Positions 21,564-32,304 of a stretch of 64,000 nucleotides of DNA are shown piece by piece. Origin of the DNA: Stomoxys calcitrans (Eukaryota > Arthropoda > Insecta > Diptera > Muscidae); NCBI RefSeq assembly GCF_963082655.1, contig NC_081556.1:70789227-70853226 (forward strand), in the 5' to 3' direction. A model generated the notes under the pieces. That model made no database searches. It was given only the letters and a program-made list of their open reading frames with translations, and had not been told where the DNA came from. Position 1 is the stretch's first letter. Each line of letters begins with the position of its first letter. Both the position numbers and the translations under genes were made by a program.

Positions 21564-22616
21564 TGAGTGTTTAGAGAGACCTACCGATCTGAGCGATATA
21601 CACTCAATTGTACAAATGAAAGGACGATGCTCCGATGGAATCTCGTAATCCAAAGTGTTGATTCTAATTGGAAGCGTCGGATTACTTAGGATCAAGTCGA
21701 TTGTGGAAGCGGTGCTGCTCCTACGGTGAGGGTAAAGAGGATGCGGACAATCAGGATGCTAAACGAAAAAGTTGTATGACTATTGTAGCGAATTCAAAGC
21801 AAGGCCAGCGGAATTATTAATAGGCCAATTCCAAGAAAAGTGTTTGGCGTTCAGGTCGCCTAAAAGAATAAATTCTCTACTATCTTCGGTAAGAGCAATG
21901 ACGTAATTACAATACTCTGTTATTAACTTGGATTTCCGTAGATAAGTTTTTAATGCTTGAAGTTTTAGTAATTGGGAGTATAGTGTGATGAAGAGATCTT
22001 TTAATAAGAAGAGCTGCTCCTCCCCCTCTTGAATCGCTTCTATCGTTTCTATGCACGATATAATTCTGAAAAAATTAGTTGTGCTTTGGTATGTTGAAGA
22101 AAGTTTCATTCAGTGAGGCTATGTCGATATTGTGTTTCTAGTTTTCTAAGTTTTCTAACTGCCTCACAATGAGTAATTAGAAATTCTATTAACATTCCAA
22201 TGAAAAAGTCTTAGGTTTGTAAGTTTGTAGGTGTGTAACGCCATAAATGTACATCAGATACCATATTATGACTTTTATTATTAGTATGTTTGAGGGTTGG
22301 GACCCCCAAACTACCCACCCTGAATAATATCATATTCGTTAGCATTTTAACGAAACCCAGAAATCACATTACAAATTCAAATATATAGCAGTCGACAGAC
22401 AGAAATGGAAATTCTACGTAAATAGCCTATATTATGATGGTCGATATACATATATCATGAGTATTTATCTTTAAATTAGGGTTTCGGAACTGAAGTGCGG
22501 ATTGGAATTGACCAAATCTGCCTTGACTCCGTACCGGGCAAACTTTCCCTCTCGCTTACCGACTGCCAAACGCCGACTCCGGACGACTACGCATCCTCAG
22601 TTACAAAATGCAAGTA
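21564..22616. other. Unassigned intronic DNA
   Basis: The open frame at 21780-22109 on the minus strand contains FILLGDLNAKHFSWNWP and ends ALNSLQ, resembling the endonuclease motif GDLNAKH..W of Jockey/CR1-like LINEs. A small endonuclease relic at about 21790-21860 (minus) is therefore likely. The rest is unassigned, including a stretch near 22310 with 'gacccccaaactacccaccc'. Confidence 0.45.
21785..22105 (-). pseudogene. LINE endonuclease fragment (GDLNAKH motif)
   Basis: Minus-strand reading gives EFILLGDLNAKHFSWNWP, the D-x-N-(A)-K/H core of AP-like endonucleases in Jockey/CR1-type retrotransposons. It is preceded by LLKLQALKTYLRKSKLITEY and STYQSTTNFFRI, which do not align obviously. 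Only the motif region is secure. The expected downstream SDH motif was not found. Confidence 0.6.
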
Positions 22617-22722
22617 AACAACAAGTAAAAGCGTGCGAAGTTCGACCGGGCCGAAGCTTATAAACCGACCACCATGGATTGAAATTGTCAAGTTATCTGC
22701 CCGGTATCTCTTTATAGGCAAC
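22617..22722 (+). repeat. D-element 5' end, interrupted by F2
   Basis: Clean subfamily A start 'aacaagtaaaagcgtgcgaagttcg', then 'accgggccgaagcttat', 'ccaccatggattgaaattg' and 'tcaagttatctgcccggtatctc'. It stops exactly where the F2 start 'agccgaaccgggcccac' begins. Confidence 0.8.
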
Positions 22723-22724
22723 CA

Positions 22725-24035
22725 GCCGAACCGGGCCCACACCGCAGCACCTTCTTTAACGCTCTTATATATCTTATACCTATATCGTCATGATGCTAAT
22801 GGCGTGAGAATATTGGAAAATTTTTAAGTAGTGGCTATCCTCTTCTAATGTTGGCGACATTTGTGAGGTACTATGACATTCATAGAAGTGATGTAAAAAC
22901 TTCTCCCCATAGAGGTGTCGCATTGCGGAGACTTGGACATAAAAAGGAAATCCTTCATCATTGAGCTTGAACTTGAATCGGACAGCACTCATTGATATGT
23001 GAGATGTTTGCCCCTGTTCTTTAATAAAATGTTCATGGGAAAATTGTAGCTCCTCCTCCCTTATACATTTCTTCGGACTCCTATATTGTAGTGGGTAAAT
23101 ATGTCCGGTTTGGGGTGTACTTTCGGAGTGAGGTGGCCACCCAGACACTTGGTCCTTAAAGTAAATATAAGTTTCGTGCTTTACTCTCAAATACTTTTTC
23201 AGCCCCATATTACCATAGTCGGTAAATAAGTCTTGTTTCATTTGAGCACTATATTGTCGTGATTGATCTATATAACCATTTGACGGAGAGTGCTTTTTTG
23301 GGATGAGATGGTACCTTAGACATTTCACCAAATATGTTTGTCAAATTCATGCTCTAATTATCAAATTCCTTACCATTTCCATTCCTTACTCCTAAAAACC
23401 TTTCATTTGAGGCCCATATTTATATGTTCAGAAAATAATTTCAGTTTAGGGGGTGCTTTGGGGCTTACCCACAAACACTTTGCTCCAAACCTGGATTTCT
23501 TTTCTACTCCCAAATACCTTTTATTTGAGTCCCATATTGTCATGATGGGTCAAATAATCTATTTGAGGTGTTTTAAGAAGTTTAAACGCCACCTAGGTAT
23601 TTTAACACAAAAATTGTCATTTTTCAAATCTACTCCCAAATTGTTTTCGTAATCTACTCCCGAATGCCTTTCATTTGAGTCCCATATTGTCATGAACGTT
23701 CAATATGTCTGTTTTGGGAAGTTTTTGGGTTGAAGCAGCTCGGTCGATACTAAGACTCAAATTTTAACACCATATTCGTATTCTACTCTTCAATACCTTT
23801 AATTTAATATGATTTTGGGTGGAGTTTTTGAGTAAAGAGTGAGGGCGACCCCTATACATAGACTTGATTTTGTATGCCAGATTCGTAATCTGCTCCCGAA
23901 TAATCAAACTAAATTATATTGCCTATGTTTCCTTCCAGACCAACCTACACAATCTGTGAAAATTTCATGGTAATCGGTTTAGCCGTTTTTGAGTCTCAAC
24001 GGAACAAACAAACACAAATTGATTTTTATATATAT
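22725..24035 (+). repeat. F2 element with internal SINE, intact 3' end
   Basis: Begins 'agccgaaccgggcccacacc'. The embedded SINE S1 body lies at 22830-23035 ('aatgttggcgacatttgtgag', 'actcattgatatgtgag'). Modules 'gggggtgctttggggcttacc', 'catttgagtcccatattgtc' and 'aaataatctatttgaggtg' follow. It ends with 'cctatgtttccttccagacc', 'cggtttagccgtttttgagtc' and 'aacaaacaaacacaaattg' before TATATATG. No ORF is conserved between copies. Confidence 0.75.
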
Positions 24036-24045
24036 GTAAGAAAGA

Positions 24046-25290
24046 AGACTAGATCCGAATATATCGGAGCTTTATCAGGTTATAGACCGATTTGGACCAT
24101 TCTTACTTACCATCCATGGTAAAAGTCATAATAACACTACGGGCAAAATTTAAATTTCCAAATCGGACAAAACTGCGGCTTCCGGAGACCTAAAGATGTC
24201 AAATTGGGAGATCGGTTTATATTGGAACTATATCATGTTATTGGCAGATTTGAACCTTTCTCATCAGTTGTTGCAAGCCATAACAAAATACTTCGCGCAA
24301 AGTTTCAGCCAAATCTACAAAATTTCGGCTTCCAGGGGCTCAATATGTCAAATCGGGAGATCAATTTTATGGGAGCTATATCAGGATATAGACCGATTTG
24401 AACCGCACTTAGAACGGTTATTTGAAGTCATAACAAAACATTACGTGCAAAATTCCAGCGAAAATTGTGGCTTTCAGGTGCTCAAGATGGTAAATCGGGA
24501 GATCTGTTTATATGGGAGCTATATCCAAATCAGAACCAATATGGCCCATTTGCAATCCCCAACGACCTCGTCAATCACTAATAAGAAGTATGTGTGCAAA
24601 ATTTCAAGCGGAAATCTTTATTTGTTGGAACATATCGTGATTTCGACTGACGGACGGACATTGCTAGATCGATTCAAAATGTCAAGAATGTATATATTTT
24701 ATAGGGTCCCAGATCACTATTCCGAGGTGTTACAAACGGAATGACTAGATTTGTCATTCTGTTTGCTATGATATGGGAACTGAATCAGGTTATGGAGTGA
24801 TTCGGATAATACTTGGTTTAATTGTTGGCGAACATAGTAGAAGTCATTGTGCAAAATTTCATCCACAATGAGATAAGAAATGAGCCATCTAGAAGCTCAG
24901 AAAGTAAAAACGGGAGATCAGTTTTTATTGAAGTTATATCAGAGTTTGTACCGATTCAGAACATATTTGGCACTCATTTTGGAAGTTATAGGAGAAGTCA
25001 TTTTGCAAAATTTCCTCAAACTTGGATAGGAATTGCGATCTCTAGAGGTTCAATAATTATAACCAGGACATCATATAAACGGGAGCTATATGTAAACATG
25101 GAACGATTTGGCCCATTTAAGTCCCAACTGACCCACATTAATAAGAAGTATTTGCGAAAAATTTCAAACGGACGGACTTAAAATGTCATGACGAAGAAGA
25201 AAACATATACGTTATGAGGGCCTTAGACGAATGTTTCTAAAGATTACAAACGGAATGGCGAAATTTGTATACCAATATCCTATGGTGGAG
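24046..25290 (+). repeat. Two D-elements, subfamily A, head-to-tail, 5' truncated
   Basis: The first (to about 24748) has tandem units ('gatcggtttatattggaactatatca', 'gagatctgtttatatgggagc'), the (GTCY)-type block and 'ttccgaggtgttacaaacggaatgac'. A second starts near 24765 in mid-unit and ends at 'tatggtggagg' near 25290. Neither has a 5' TTCGGCC end. Confidence 0.7.
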
Positions 25291-25329
25291 GTAAACAAAA
25301 GAACAAAATAATTTTTCTCAAAAGAAAAA

Positions 25330-25945
25330 AACAAAACAAGTAAAAACGCATTAAGTTCGGTCGGGCCGAACTTTGGATACGCACCACCACCGGCGTCAGT
25401 GAAATCAAATAGTTCATGAGCCTTTAATGGACCCAAGATTTTAGGATATAAGGATAATGTTTTCCACGAACGCCAAGGGCCCACACATTGTTCCAAATAA
25501 TTGGGAGATCGGCCAAATATGGTCCAACCTGAACCATATTGTGCAATGAATTTCAGTGGTCAAACACAAGTGATTGTGCCAAATATCCGCGAAATCGGAT
25601 AATAAATGTATTTTTTATCGACCCAAGTGCAAAAATCGAAAGATTGATATATACATACACACATACACATATAGTCGGATGTCGACCATGCTCGGATATG
25701 ATGTCGAGGGGCATAATGCAATATTTGTAGAAGTTTTCAGCAAAGTTGGATAATAAGTGGTCTTTATTGGGGCCATATCAAGACATAGGACGATATAGAC
25801 CATCTTCGAAGTTAATCTTCTCATAGTAAAAAAGAAGTTATCTGTACAAATTTCAAAATCTTCCATTTTAAAAACTGTATACGGACATACGGATATCGCT
25901 AGATCGTCTTAGTAACGGAATGAAAAAATGGATGTTTTTAAAAAA
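25330..25945 (+). repeat. D-element with 5' end
   Basis: Starts 'aaacaagtaaaaacgcatt', 'aagttcggtcgggccgaac', then 'tttggatacgcaccaccacc', mixing A-type leader with a B-type CACCACC motif. Units follow ('gatcggccaaatatggtcc', 'aagacataggacgatatagacc'). It ends near 'cggacatacggatatcgctagatcgtc'; the 3' hairpin is lost. Confidence 0.7.
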
Positions 25946-26248
25946 ACAGGTACTAACTACCGACTTAGACTTTTTTAAATATTTGCTGTTATTCATCGCA
26001 ACTTTTGATAGTTGTCTACAATAAGCTACTGCTAGTAGAATAAATTTACCAACACATCATTCCTTTCTGAAAACAAAGTTACCAAGAAAAAAAGTACCTG
26101 AAAATAAATATATGTCAAGGGTGGAACTGTATTGAATCACACAAAAATCACAATGGCAATACCTGCCGTCGAGGTAACGAAAACCGTCTCCGCTACTTCC
26201 CATCTCAGCTCAGAATGCGGTTAACTTCGTTAATCGAATTTGTATACC
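25946..26248. other. Unassigned intronic DNA
   Basis: About 300 bp without a recognisable element. Confidence 0.5.
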
Positions 26249-27296
26249 CTCCACCATAGGAATGGGGGAATACTAACTTCGTCATTTCGTTTATAACACA
26301 TCGAAATATTGGTCAAAGACCCCAGGAAGTATATATGTTCTTGATGGCCAGGAGTGAAGCTAGGTGCTTGAAATTTTGCACAAATACCTCCTATCACTGC
26401 AGATCGGTTGTGATTGTGAATGGCCCATATCGGTCCATTTTTGATATATCTCCCATAAAAACCGATCTTCCGGTTAAACTTCTTGAACCATTGGAGAGCG
26501 CAATACTTATCCGATTTGGCTTAAATTTTGTACTATGACATTCAACATATGTGCCACATATGACCTAAATCGGTTTAAAACCTGATATACCTACCATATG
26601 CAGCCACAGTAGCGAAGAGGTTAGCATGTCAGCATTTGACGCTTAACGCTTGGGTTCGAATTCTGGCGAGACCATCAGAAAAAAATTGTCAGCGATGGTT
26701 TTCCCCTCCTAATGCTGGCGACATTTGTGAGGTACTATGCCATGTAAAACTTCTTTCCAAAGAGGTGTCGCTCTGCGGCATGCCGTTCGGACTCGGCTAT
26801 AAAAAGGAGGCCCCTTATGATTGAGCTTAAACTTGAATCGGACATCACTCATTGATATGTGACAAGTTTGCCCCTGTTTGAAAAATCTTCTTGGGCTAAT
26901 TTACATTTGCTTACCTACCATATATAATTATTTAGCTCCAATAGGGCGCAATTCTTAACCAATTTGACTGAAATTGAGCACAATAACTTCTCCTATGACC
27001 CACAACTTGTGTTAAGTATGGTCTGAATCGATCAAAAACATGATACAGCTCCCATGTAGACTGACCTGATTTTACTTCTTGTGGCCCTATAGGGCGAAAT
27101 TCATATCAGATTTGACTGACAGTGCGGTTTCCAGCATCCAAACCAAGTATTTCCCGAATCGGTCCTTAACCAGATATAGCTCCTATGGCATAGCAATTCT
27201 TCACCTATAAAGAGATACCGGGCAAATAACTTGACAAAGGCAATCCAAGCTGGAGGGTATATAAGATTCGCCTCGACCGAACTTAGCATTTGTTTC
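26249..27296 (-). repeat. D-element, subfamily A, with nested SINE
   Basis: Reverse orientation with both ends: TATACCCTCCACCATAGGAA at low coordinate and 'gctggagggtatataagattcg' plus 'accgaacttagcatt' at high coordinate. The (GTCY)n tract is deleted (sequence jumps from 'gttcttgatgg' to 'gtgaagctaggtgcttg'). A complete SINE splits a tandem unit at 26600-26912. Confidence 0.82.
26600..26912 (+). mobile_element. Full-length tRNA-derived SINE S1 with 11-bp TSD
   Basis: A-box-like 'agtagcgaagaggttagcatg', B box GGGTTCGAATTCTGG, body 'gcggcatgccgttcggactcg', 'ctataaaaaggaggccccttatg', 'actcattgatatgtgac'. Flanking ACCTACCATAT at 26589-26599 and 26913-26923 is a perfect 11-bp target duplication. 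Removing the insert restores the D-element unit. At 313 bp it matches the copy at 58078-58389. Confidence 0.93.
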
Positions 27297-28463
27297 GCAA
27301 CCCTTTTTGGTGGTTATTGTAACAATGGATGCTGTTGTTGTAACTGAGCGAAACAAAAACAAACCAAATTACACAATATTGATGAGATGTTGCCGGAACA
27401 TGGTCGGTGGACAAACAAAATGTGAATAAAATGGATTTATGCCATTATAGCACCAGTAGCTATCCGTGGTCACTGCAGTTACTGCAACAGCAGCAACATT
27501 ACTCCTTCTCTTTGCCCTCTTCAGCATGTTCTTGTAGCAGGACATTAAGGTTGCTACTGTCGCTTCTGTTGGTTGGTCTTGGTTGCATGCAGCAAATGTC
27601 GTTCAGGGACATATTTTGTTCGAATCAGTGAAATCCTTTGATTGTCTTTTCATAATAAAGTTCCCTTTGTTGGTCTTCCATCTCAATTCGTCCCTGTGCC
27701 GGGAAAGTCTTTGCAATTACATTTCATTCCATTGCACTTCATAGATTTGGAAAATGGTCAGCAATCGTTAGGAAAGACGAAACGAACGAGTATCTTTCGT
27801 TTTGTGACTGAGAAATTTGCTACCATATTTCCTTGAACTCAAAGGAAAGAAAGAGGAATAAAAAGCAAGAGCAGGAAAAAAAATGAAGAGTTCAATTTAT
27901 AGCACAAGCCAACAACCATATCTCCGATAGGCAAGTAGTGGTGCGTCACAAGTTATGCGTTTTGTCTGTGTCCTTCCTGCAGCTATCTCCCTTGTCTATC
28001 GATCATGTTCCAATTAAATTTAAATTGAATCCTTTTTGTATGGTAATTGCAATATTTAGCAAAAAATATTGTCGCACAGTCAGTTTGAGGATTTCCAAGA
28101 AACACACTCACAGCAATATTTTCATTGCAACAGATTTCAAAAATTATCACGTACATGCGACAAAGACCAATTTCAGATATTTTGAAATTTAATAACACCT
28201 GACAGGTGGGGGACTTTTGATGAATTGGGAGTTAAGTGGCCTAATTAGGATAGCTTGCAAGCAAAGCTCCAAAAATTAATAACTTGCATTAAAACAGATA
28301 CAAAGGGTGACTAAAAAGTTTGATCTAAAAAGGCCAAACAAGAAGCCTATGTTTACAAAATGACAGCAATTTTATCGATATCTTTTAAAATCAGTCAAAC
28401 CCAACGGAAATTTTCTGATTCAATACAATATGAAATACAGATAAACTGACACGAATTGGAAGC
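27297..28463. other. Unassigned intronic DNA
   Basis: 1.2 kb of apparently single-copy sequence. Frames on both strands have no recognisable domain and no paired splice sites. Confidence 0.5.
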
Positions 28464-28650
28464 CAACGTAGCGCACAGGTTAGCATCACCGCCTATGAAG
28501 CTGAACGTCTGGCGAGACCGTTAGAAAAAAATTGCGGTGGTTATCCCCTCCTAATGCTGGCGACTTTTGAGAGGTACTATGCCACTTTTGTGAGGTACTA
28601 AAGCCAAGTCCGTATGGCGGACATGGCTTATCATTGAGCATAAACTTGGT
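28464..28650 (+). mobile_element. SINE S1, decayed
   Basis: Head 'gtagcgcacaggttagcatc', then a shortened B-box region 'gaacgtctggcgagaccg' (GGGTTCGAATC lost), then 'cccctcctaatgctggcgac'. A short internal repeat 'ttgtgaggtacta' follows, and 'ttatcattgagcataaacttgg'. The 3' end is missing. Confidence 0.75.
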
Positions 28651-29107
28651 TCCAACCCTCTCCTTTCCAAACCGAAAATTTTTCAAAATCCTTCTTTCTG
28701 AATGTGTGAAATGGATAAGATATTACCAATTTGTTCTCGGAAATTTGTGGGCGCTACTGCTTCAGAAACTGACCCATCAGCGATGGCATTTGGTAAAAAG
28801 TGAGAGCTAAACTTTGAAGATTACACCAATTTAATAGAATGCTACACTATATGTCTACGAATGCTTACAAACTTTTCCGTAAACGCGATAGCCACGTTAT
28901 TAGCACACTCTACCACTTTTAAATCTTTTTCACAACACAGTTGAAACCGGATAAGTTAAACGGTAAAAATGCGCCTATTTTGTTTCACTTATCCGTAATT
29001 TTGAGTTAAGCATGGTTCGGATAAGTGCAAATCCTTTTCAGCTAGGCGATAAAACATAATAAAAAGCAAATTTTGACGTCACAGCACTAATTTTGTATGA
29101 AATCAGT
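28651..29107. other. Unassigned intronic DNA
   Basis: About 450 bp. Contains 'cggataagttaaacgg' and 'cacttatccgtaattttgag', weakly complementary, but nothing supportable as an element. Confidence 0.45.
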
Positions 29108-30722
29108 AAAAAGATGTTAAGTCGGGACGGACCGAACTTTGGATACCCACCACCTCGGGTAAATATGTAAATCACCTTTCGTCAAAATCCGGTGAAGAGG
29201 CATATAGCAATGCCCTTTAGCAGCTATATCGAAATATGTTCCGATTTGGACCAAATACCAATAAGTACAAGTCATTGTTCAATTGTGTATAGCAACATTT
29301 TGATCTTTTTAGTAGCTGTATCTAAAAATAAACCGATTTGAACCAAATACGACACGGATATCGAAAAGCCCAACATAAGTCACTGTGTCAAATTTCAGTG
29401 AAATCGGATTATAAATGCGAATTTTATGGGACCAAGACTTTAAAGCGAGATATTGGTCTATATGGCAACTATATTCAAATCTGAACCGATTTTGGGCCAA
29501 GTTGCAAAAAAATTTCCAAGAGCCTAACACAACTCACTGTCCTAAATTTCGGCGAAATCAAACAATAAATGCGCCTTTTATGGCCCCACAACCTTAAATC
29601 GAGAGTTCGGTCTATATGGCAGATATATACAAATACGGACCGATCTGAGCCAAATTGCAGAAAGTTGTCAAAGAGCCTGATATAACTCCCTGTCCCAAAT
29701 TTCGGCGACATCGGACATTAAATGCGCCTCTTATTGGCCCAAAACCTAAAATCAAGAGATCGGTCTATATGGCAGCTATATTCAAATCTAGATCGATTTT
29801 GGCCAAATTGATAGAGGATGTCGAGGGGCTTTACTTAACTCACTGTCCCAAATTTCGGCGACATCGGACAATAAATGCGCCTTTTATGGGCCCAAAACCT
29901 TAAATCGAGAGATCGGTCTATATGGCAGCTATATTCAAATCTGGATCGATTTTGACCAAATTGATGGAGGATGTCGAGGGCCTTTACCTTTTATGGGCCC
30001 AAAACCTTAAATCGAGAGATCGGTTTATATGGCAGCTATATTCAAATCTGGATCGATTTTGACCAAATTAATGGAGGATGTCGAGGGCCTTTACTTAACT
30101 CACTGTCCCAAATTTCGTCGACATTGGACAATAAATGAGCCTTTTATGGGCCCAAAACCATAAATCGAGAGATCAGTCTATATGACAGCTATATCCAAAT
30201 TTGGACCGATCTGGACTAAATTAAGAAGGATGTCAAAGGTCCTAACACAACTCACAGTCCCAAATTTTAGCAAAATCGGACAATAAATGCGCCTTTTATG
30301 GGCCTAAGACTCTAAATCGGCGGATCGGTCTATATGGCAACTATATCCAAATCTGGACCGATCTATGCCAAATTGCAAAAAGATAGTCTAATGTAGCCCA
30401 TCTTCGAACTTAACCTGCTTATGGCCAAAAAATGTATCTGTGCAAAGTTTCAGCTCGATACCTCTATTTTTAAAGACTGTAGCGTGATTTCAACGGACAG
30501 ACGGCCGGACATGGCCAGATCTTCTTAGATTTTTACGCTGATCAAGAATATATATACTTTATGGGGTCGGAGGCCACCGTAGCCCAGAGGTTTGTATGTT
30601 CGCCCCCGTTTCTTAGTGGAATGTTCATGGGCCAAATTTGCAATTTGCATAGGATCGGAAATGGATATTTCCATGTGTTTGCTAACGGAATGACGTAATC
30701 CTTCGGTGGTGGGTATAAAAAC
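29108..30722 (+). repeat. D-element, subfamily B, full length with 153-bp units
   Basis: Starts 'gggacggaccgaactttgg', 'atacccaccacctcggg', 'cgtcaaaatccggtga' and ends 'atccttcggtggtgggtataaaa'. Unit starts (CGGTCTATATGGCAGCTATA-type) fall at 29608, 29761, 29914, then 30021 (a 107-bp short unit), 30174 and 30326. The downstream part has 'acagacggccggacatgg' and 'gaatatatatactttatggggtcgga'. It is interrupted by a deleted SINE at 30572-30650. Confidence 0.85.
30572..30650 (+). mobile_element. Internally deleted SINE S1 inside D-element
   Basis: The SINE head 'ggccaccgtagcccagagg' joins directly to the SINE tail 'cccccgtttcttagtggaatg', 'ttcatgggccaaatttgc'. Flanks GGGTCGGA and GGATCGGA look like a slightly mutated target duplication. 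Confidence 0.75.
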
Positions 30723-31054
30723 TGGAGTTGAAAAAGTGCAATGTTCAGTGGCAATCTTGAAAAAGTCAGAGATAACTATTACTGAAATGACAAATTAAGG
30801 TTTTGCAAATTTTATTGGTGACGAAAATTTTGGATAATCCCAGATAGTTTCTGATATAAATGCCTTTTTTCACTTATGCGACTTTAGTTTAACATAAAAA
30901 TCGATTTCAATTACATTGAATAATACCAAAAAAATAATGGTTCTTCTTATCAAGTTCAACATAAGCGGGATTTTTCACTAAAAACTTATGCGGTTTCGAC
31001 AGTTACATATTGTTAATGGCTACACTCAGAAAATGCTTATAGTATATATGAGTT

Positions 31055-31218
31055 GATGGGCGCCCCGGTAGCCGACTTGGTAGCGTGCTTGGGTTACCAG
31101 TGCAGGGGTCGTGGGTTTGATTCCCGCAAGAAGCCTTGGTGTGTCGCTAATGTGGTTTCACAGTGGACTTGAAATTGTCTAAGTGAGTTTGTAAAAGGAC
31201 TGCCATTCTTACCTAACC
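31055..31218 (+). mobile_element. tRNA-derived SINE, family S2, with CCTAACCTA end
   Basis: A box 'gtagccgacttggtagcgtgc', B box GTGGGTTTGATTCCCG, body 'atgtggtttcacagtggactt', 'gtctaagtgagtttgtaaaagg', ending 'ccattcttacctaaccta'. The related minus copy is at 6890-7024. Confidence 0.82.
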
Positions 31219-31984
31219 TATATATGAGTTGATTACATAATACACTTTAGTTCATGATCTATACTCACGGTTTGTTAAAAATTCGTAAGAGGTTAGAAAA
31301 TTATTATTATTATTTCTTTTTTTTTTGTTGTTGCCTGTTTAGGCGAAGGTCATAATTTTATAATTCTCTTTTTATTTCTCTTTCTAGACGATCTTTTTGA
31401 CTTTGACTTTGTCACCTTTAAACAAATAAAACTAACTTTTCATAAGTATAGACGAACTAGTTAAAAACTCCGGTGGTGTTAGTAATTTAAACTAAACTAA
31501 TTTCTCTGGAATAAGCAAGCACTTTACCAAACATGGATAAAAGTATATTATTGTCGTCGACTAAAATTCTTCTGAAACTTATTAGTGAATGAATTATTTA
31601 AAGAAATTTAGAATTTTAGTTCAATATATGCAACTAAAATGTTAACAATTTCTATTTCTTGAGTTCACAAAAACATGCTCGGAAGTAAGCATAATTCAAT
31701 AACAGTTATTTAGTGTTGAACTCAAATTGAATTTTCGCTGACTCTGGCATTATTAACTCCACAAAAACAAATTTTTTTTGGCCGTAAAAAACCCCCGGAA
31801 TAATGTGGGGCATTATTTAAAATTATGAAATAATTTTGCTGGTCCGAGATTAGAACTACAGATGACAAACTATCGATAATCGCAACAATCAATATTTTCA
31901 ATGTTTCTAACAATAAATATAGATAGTATCGATACTATCTCTAATTTCCCATCACCCATGTTTCAAACGAAAATGAGAAGCAAA
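31219..31984. other. Unassigned intronic DNA
   Basis: A+T-rich, no recognisable element. 'atagatagtatcgatactatc' near 31920 is a short palindrome typical of TATCGATA-type simple sequence. Confidence 0.45.
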
Positions 31985-32135
31985 ATCGATCGAGATCGAT
32001 TTATAAAGAAGCAATGCCAGTGTACAGACCGAATAAAACCAAATTTAATAAGTCAGTTGTAAGTCATGAGAGAAATCTTTATACAACATTTTAGCCCAAT
32101 TGGATGACAACTGCCACCTCTATCGGCGCAACGTA
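31985..32135 (+). repeat. D-element fragment
   Basis: 'gatcgagatcgatttata' and 'gaaatctttatacaacatttt', 'ggatgacaactgccacctc' align with one tandem unit of subfamily A. Confidence 0.5.
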
Positions 32136-32304
32136 TCGGATCGTTAATTTTTGTTTAATTTTGCAAAAAAGTTAACTTTACCGATGGTGTCGCTAGGAAG
32201 ACAAAAAAAATGTCGATAGTCCCGATATTTTGCCAGCCATAATTTGAACTCAGGACCTCTGTATTTAAATGCAGAATCACATACTTTGTTCCAAAAAGTT
32301 AAAT

